This document shows positions 63,295-64,000 of a stretch of 64,000 nt of DNA, one piece after another. The notes under the pieces are model-generated. The model was not told the DNA's origin and made no database searches. It saw nothing but the letters and a program-made list of their open reading frames with translations. Source of the stretch: Mesobacillus subterraneus (GTDB lineage: Bacteria > Bacillota > Bacilli > Bacillales > Cytobacillaceae); NCBI RefSeq assembly GCF_023715485.1, contig NZ_JAMBOF010000014.1, positions 38,047-102,046 on the forward strand, read 5' to 3'. Position numbers and translations under genes: made by a program. Position 1 is the stretch's first letter, and each line of letters opens with the position of its first letter.

Positions 63295-63320
63295 AAAAAA
63301 TCCCCTTAAAGGGGATTTTT
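63295..63320. terminator. Bidirectional terminator
   Basis: AAAAAATCCCC TTAA GGGGATTTTT, between the GNAT and the convergent 58-aa ORF. Confidence 0.85.
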
Positions 63321-63495
63321 AAATGAATAAGTATGTGAACCTTGAAAATAATAACGCACTTATTATAGTTAGAATAAAAGTTCCTCCATATACCTTTCCT
63401 TCAGCGTTCGCTATTTTTATAGCTTCAATATAAGAAAAGCTAAATAAAAATACTGCCATGAACAGGGATAGATATAGTGCAAAAGATTGAAGCAA
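63319..63495 (-). CDS. Small two-span membrane protein (58 aa)
   Basis: TTG 63495 with GAGGTGAT 5-12 bases upstream on the minus strand; begins LLQSFALYLS LFMAVFLFSF read from the second codon as LQSFALYLSLFMAVFLFSF, followed by SYIEAIKIANAEGKVYGG and a second hydrophobic stretch TFILTIISALLF. Ends at the shared terminator. No family recognised. Confidence 0.55.
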   Translation of the reverse strand: MLQSFALYLSLFMAVFLFSFSYIEAIKIANAEGKVYGGTFILTIISALLFSRFTYLFI

Positions 63496-63740
63496 AGATA
63501 ATCACCTCGGTATAGTTAGTCCAAATCATTATATGAGTGAGAAGAAAATTTATTAACAAAAACTCTTTAATAGGAAGAAATACGGAAAAAATTATAAAAG
63601 TAATTGCTTGTGAATATTTCTTTTAAAATTATATTGCAAACATATTTTATCCATGGTATATTTAATCTCGCTTCAGAAAAACAACATTGATTTTAAAAAA
63701 ACAACTTCGATTCTTATTGAAAGAAAAATAAAAAACGATG

Positions 63741-63769
63741 TTGACAATAATAAATCAACGTGTTATATT
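63741..63769 (+). promoter_or_regulatory. rRNA operon promoter
   Basis: TTGACA (63741-63746), 17-bp spacer, TATATT (63764-63769): near-consensus sigma-A promoter about 145 bp before 16S rRNA. A hairpin GTCGCTTCTGGGCGAC follows at 63777-63792. Confidence 0.85.
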
Positions 63770-63804
63770 AATAAAGTCGCTTCTGGGCGACAAGATAACT
63801 AAAT

Positions 63805-63819
63805 TGCTCTTTGAAAACT
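63805..63819 (+). promoter_or_regulatory. boxA antitermination site of the rRNA leader
   Basis: TGCTCTTTGAAAACT matches the Bacillus rrn boxA (TGTTCTTTGAAAACT) with one change. Confidence 0.85.
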
Positions 63820-63913
63820 AAACAAACAAGCGTCAACAAACAATAAATGATCATGGCTTCTATTATAGAAGATCATGAGCCAACGTTTTAACTTATGAGC
63901 TAACTCATAACTC

Positions 63914-64000
63914 TTTATTGGAGAGTTTGATCCTGGCTCAGGACGAACGCTGGCGGCGTGCCTAATACATGCAAGTCGAGCGGATCTTCATTAGCTTGCT
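63914..64000 (+). rRNA. 16S ribosomal RNA (5' end, runs off the window)
   Basis: Contains GAGAGTTTGATCCTGGCTCA and GAACGCTGGCGGCGTGCCTA, the universal start of bacterial 16S rRNA, ending in variable region V1. Start placed by analogy with the B. subtilis mature 5' end. Confidence 0.97.

Overview
The window comes from a low-GC Gram-positive spore former of the Bacillaceae. Evidence: strong AGGAGG-type ribosome sites with many TTG/GTG starts, a Spo0E-family phosphatase, a cytochrome bd oxidase of the Geobacillus/B. subtilis YthAB type with its CydS subunit, Bacillus-style ECF sigma/anti-sigma pairs, a PlcR/PapR-like quorum-sensing pair and a Bacillus-type rrn leader. The genus cannot be fixed from the 87 bases of 16S rRNA present.

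Left core (1-11.5 kb): the 3' part of a UDP-glucose dehydrogenase gene, a PAP2 phosphatase, cydABS with an extra 31-aa membrane ORF in front, several small hydrophilic ORFs, a small lipoprotein, methionine aminopeptidase, a two-gene betaine/choline-type ABC importer with a fused permease-binding protein, and a BrnQ carrier.

Accessory region (about 11.9-60.75 kb): an intact minus-strand tRNA-Ala(GGC) lies at 60755-60827. Its 3' half, from the acceptor end to the anticodon loop, is repeated at 11900-11942 and 34693-34735 and in decayed form at 24581-24621. I read this as three islands stacked at one tRNA gene. Island A (12-24.5 kb) holds a P-loop kinase, a PlcR-like regulator with a divergent PapR-like propeptide gene (C-terminus YDLPFEH), and an eight-gene, tightly overlapping putative biosynthetic operon: class III aminotransferase, flavoprotein, P-loop kinase, HAD phosphatase, FemAB-like acyltransferase, ATP-grasp ligase, MetRS-like enzyme and MFS exporter. 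Island B (24.6-34.7 kb) holds a 2792-aa secreted RHS/WapA-type polymorphic toxin, its overlapping immunity gene and a truncated integrase. Island C (34.7-60.75 kb) holds an HTH-TPR regulator divergent from an EAL-CheW-chemoreceptor operon with a structured leader, a Spo0E-like gene, an integrase stub, SMI1/KNR4, YunG, GNAT and ABM-domain genes, two sigma/anti-sigma pairs, and a ROK-regulated alpha-glucoside operon (ABC importer without ATPase, two GH31 and one GH13 enzyme) ending at the tRNA.

Right core (60.75-64 kb): the tRNA, an MgtC-family membrane protein, an EamA transporter, a GNAT, a 58-aa membrane ORF, and an rRNA promoter, leader and the first bases of 16S rRNA.

The best candidate for an undescribed system is island A: a quorum-sensing pair beside an operon that couples a dedicated aminoacyl-tRNA-synthetase paralogue to a FemAB-fold transferase and an ATP-grasp ligase. 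That points to an amino-acid-derived small molecule, with kinase/phosphatase steps and an exporter. Product and chemistry are inferred, not shown.
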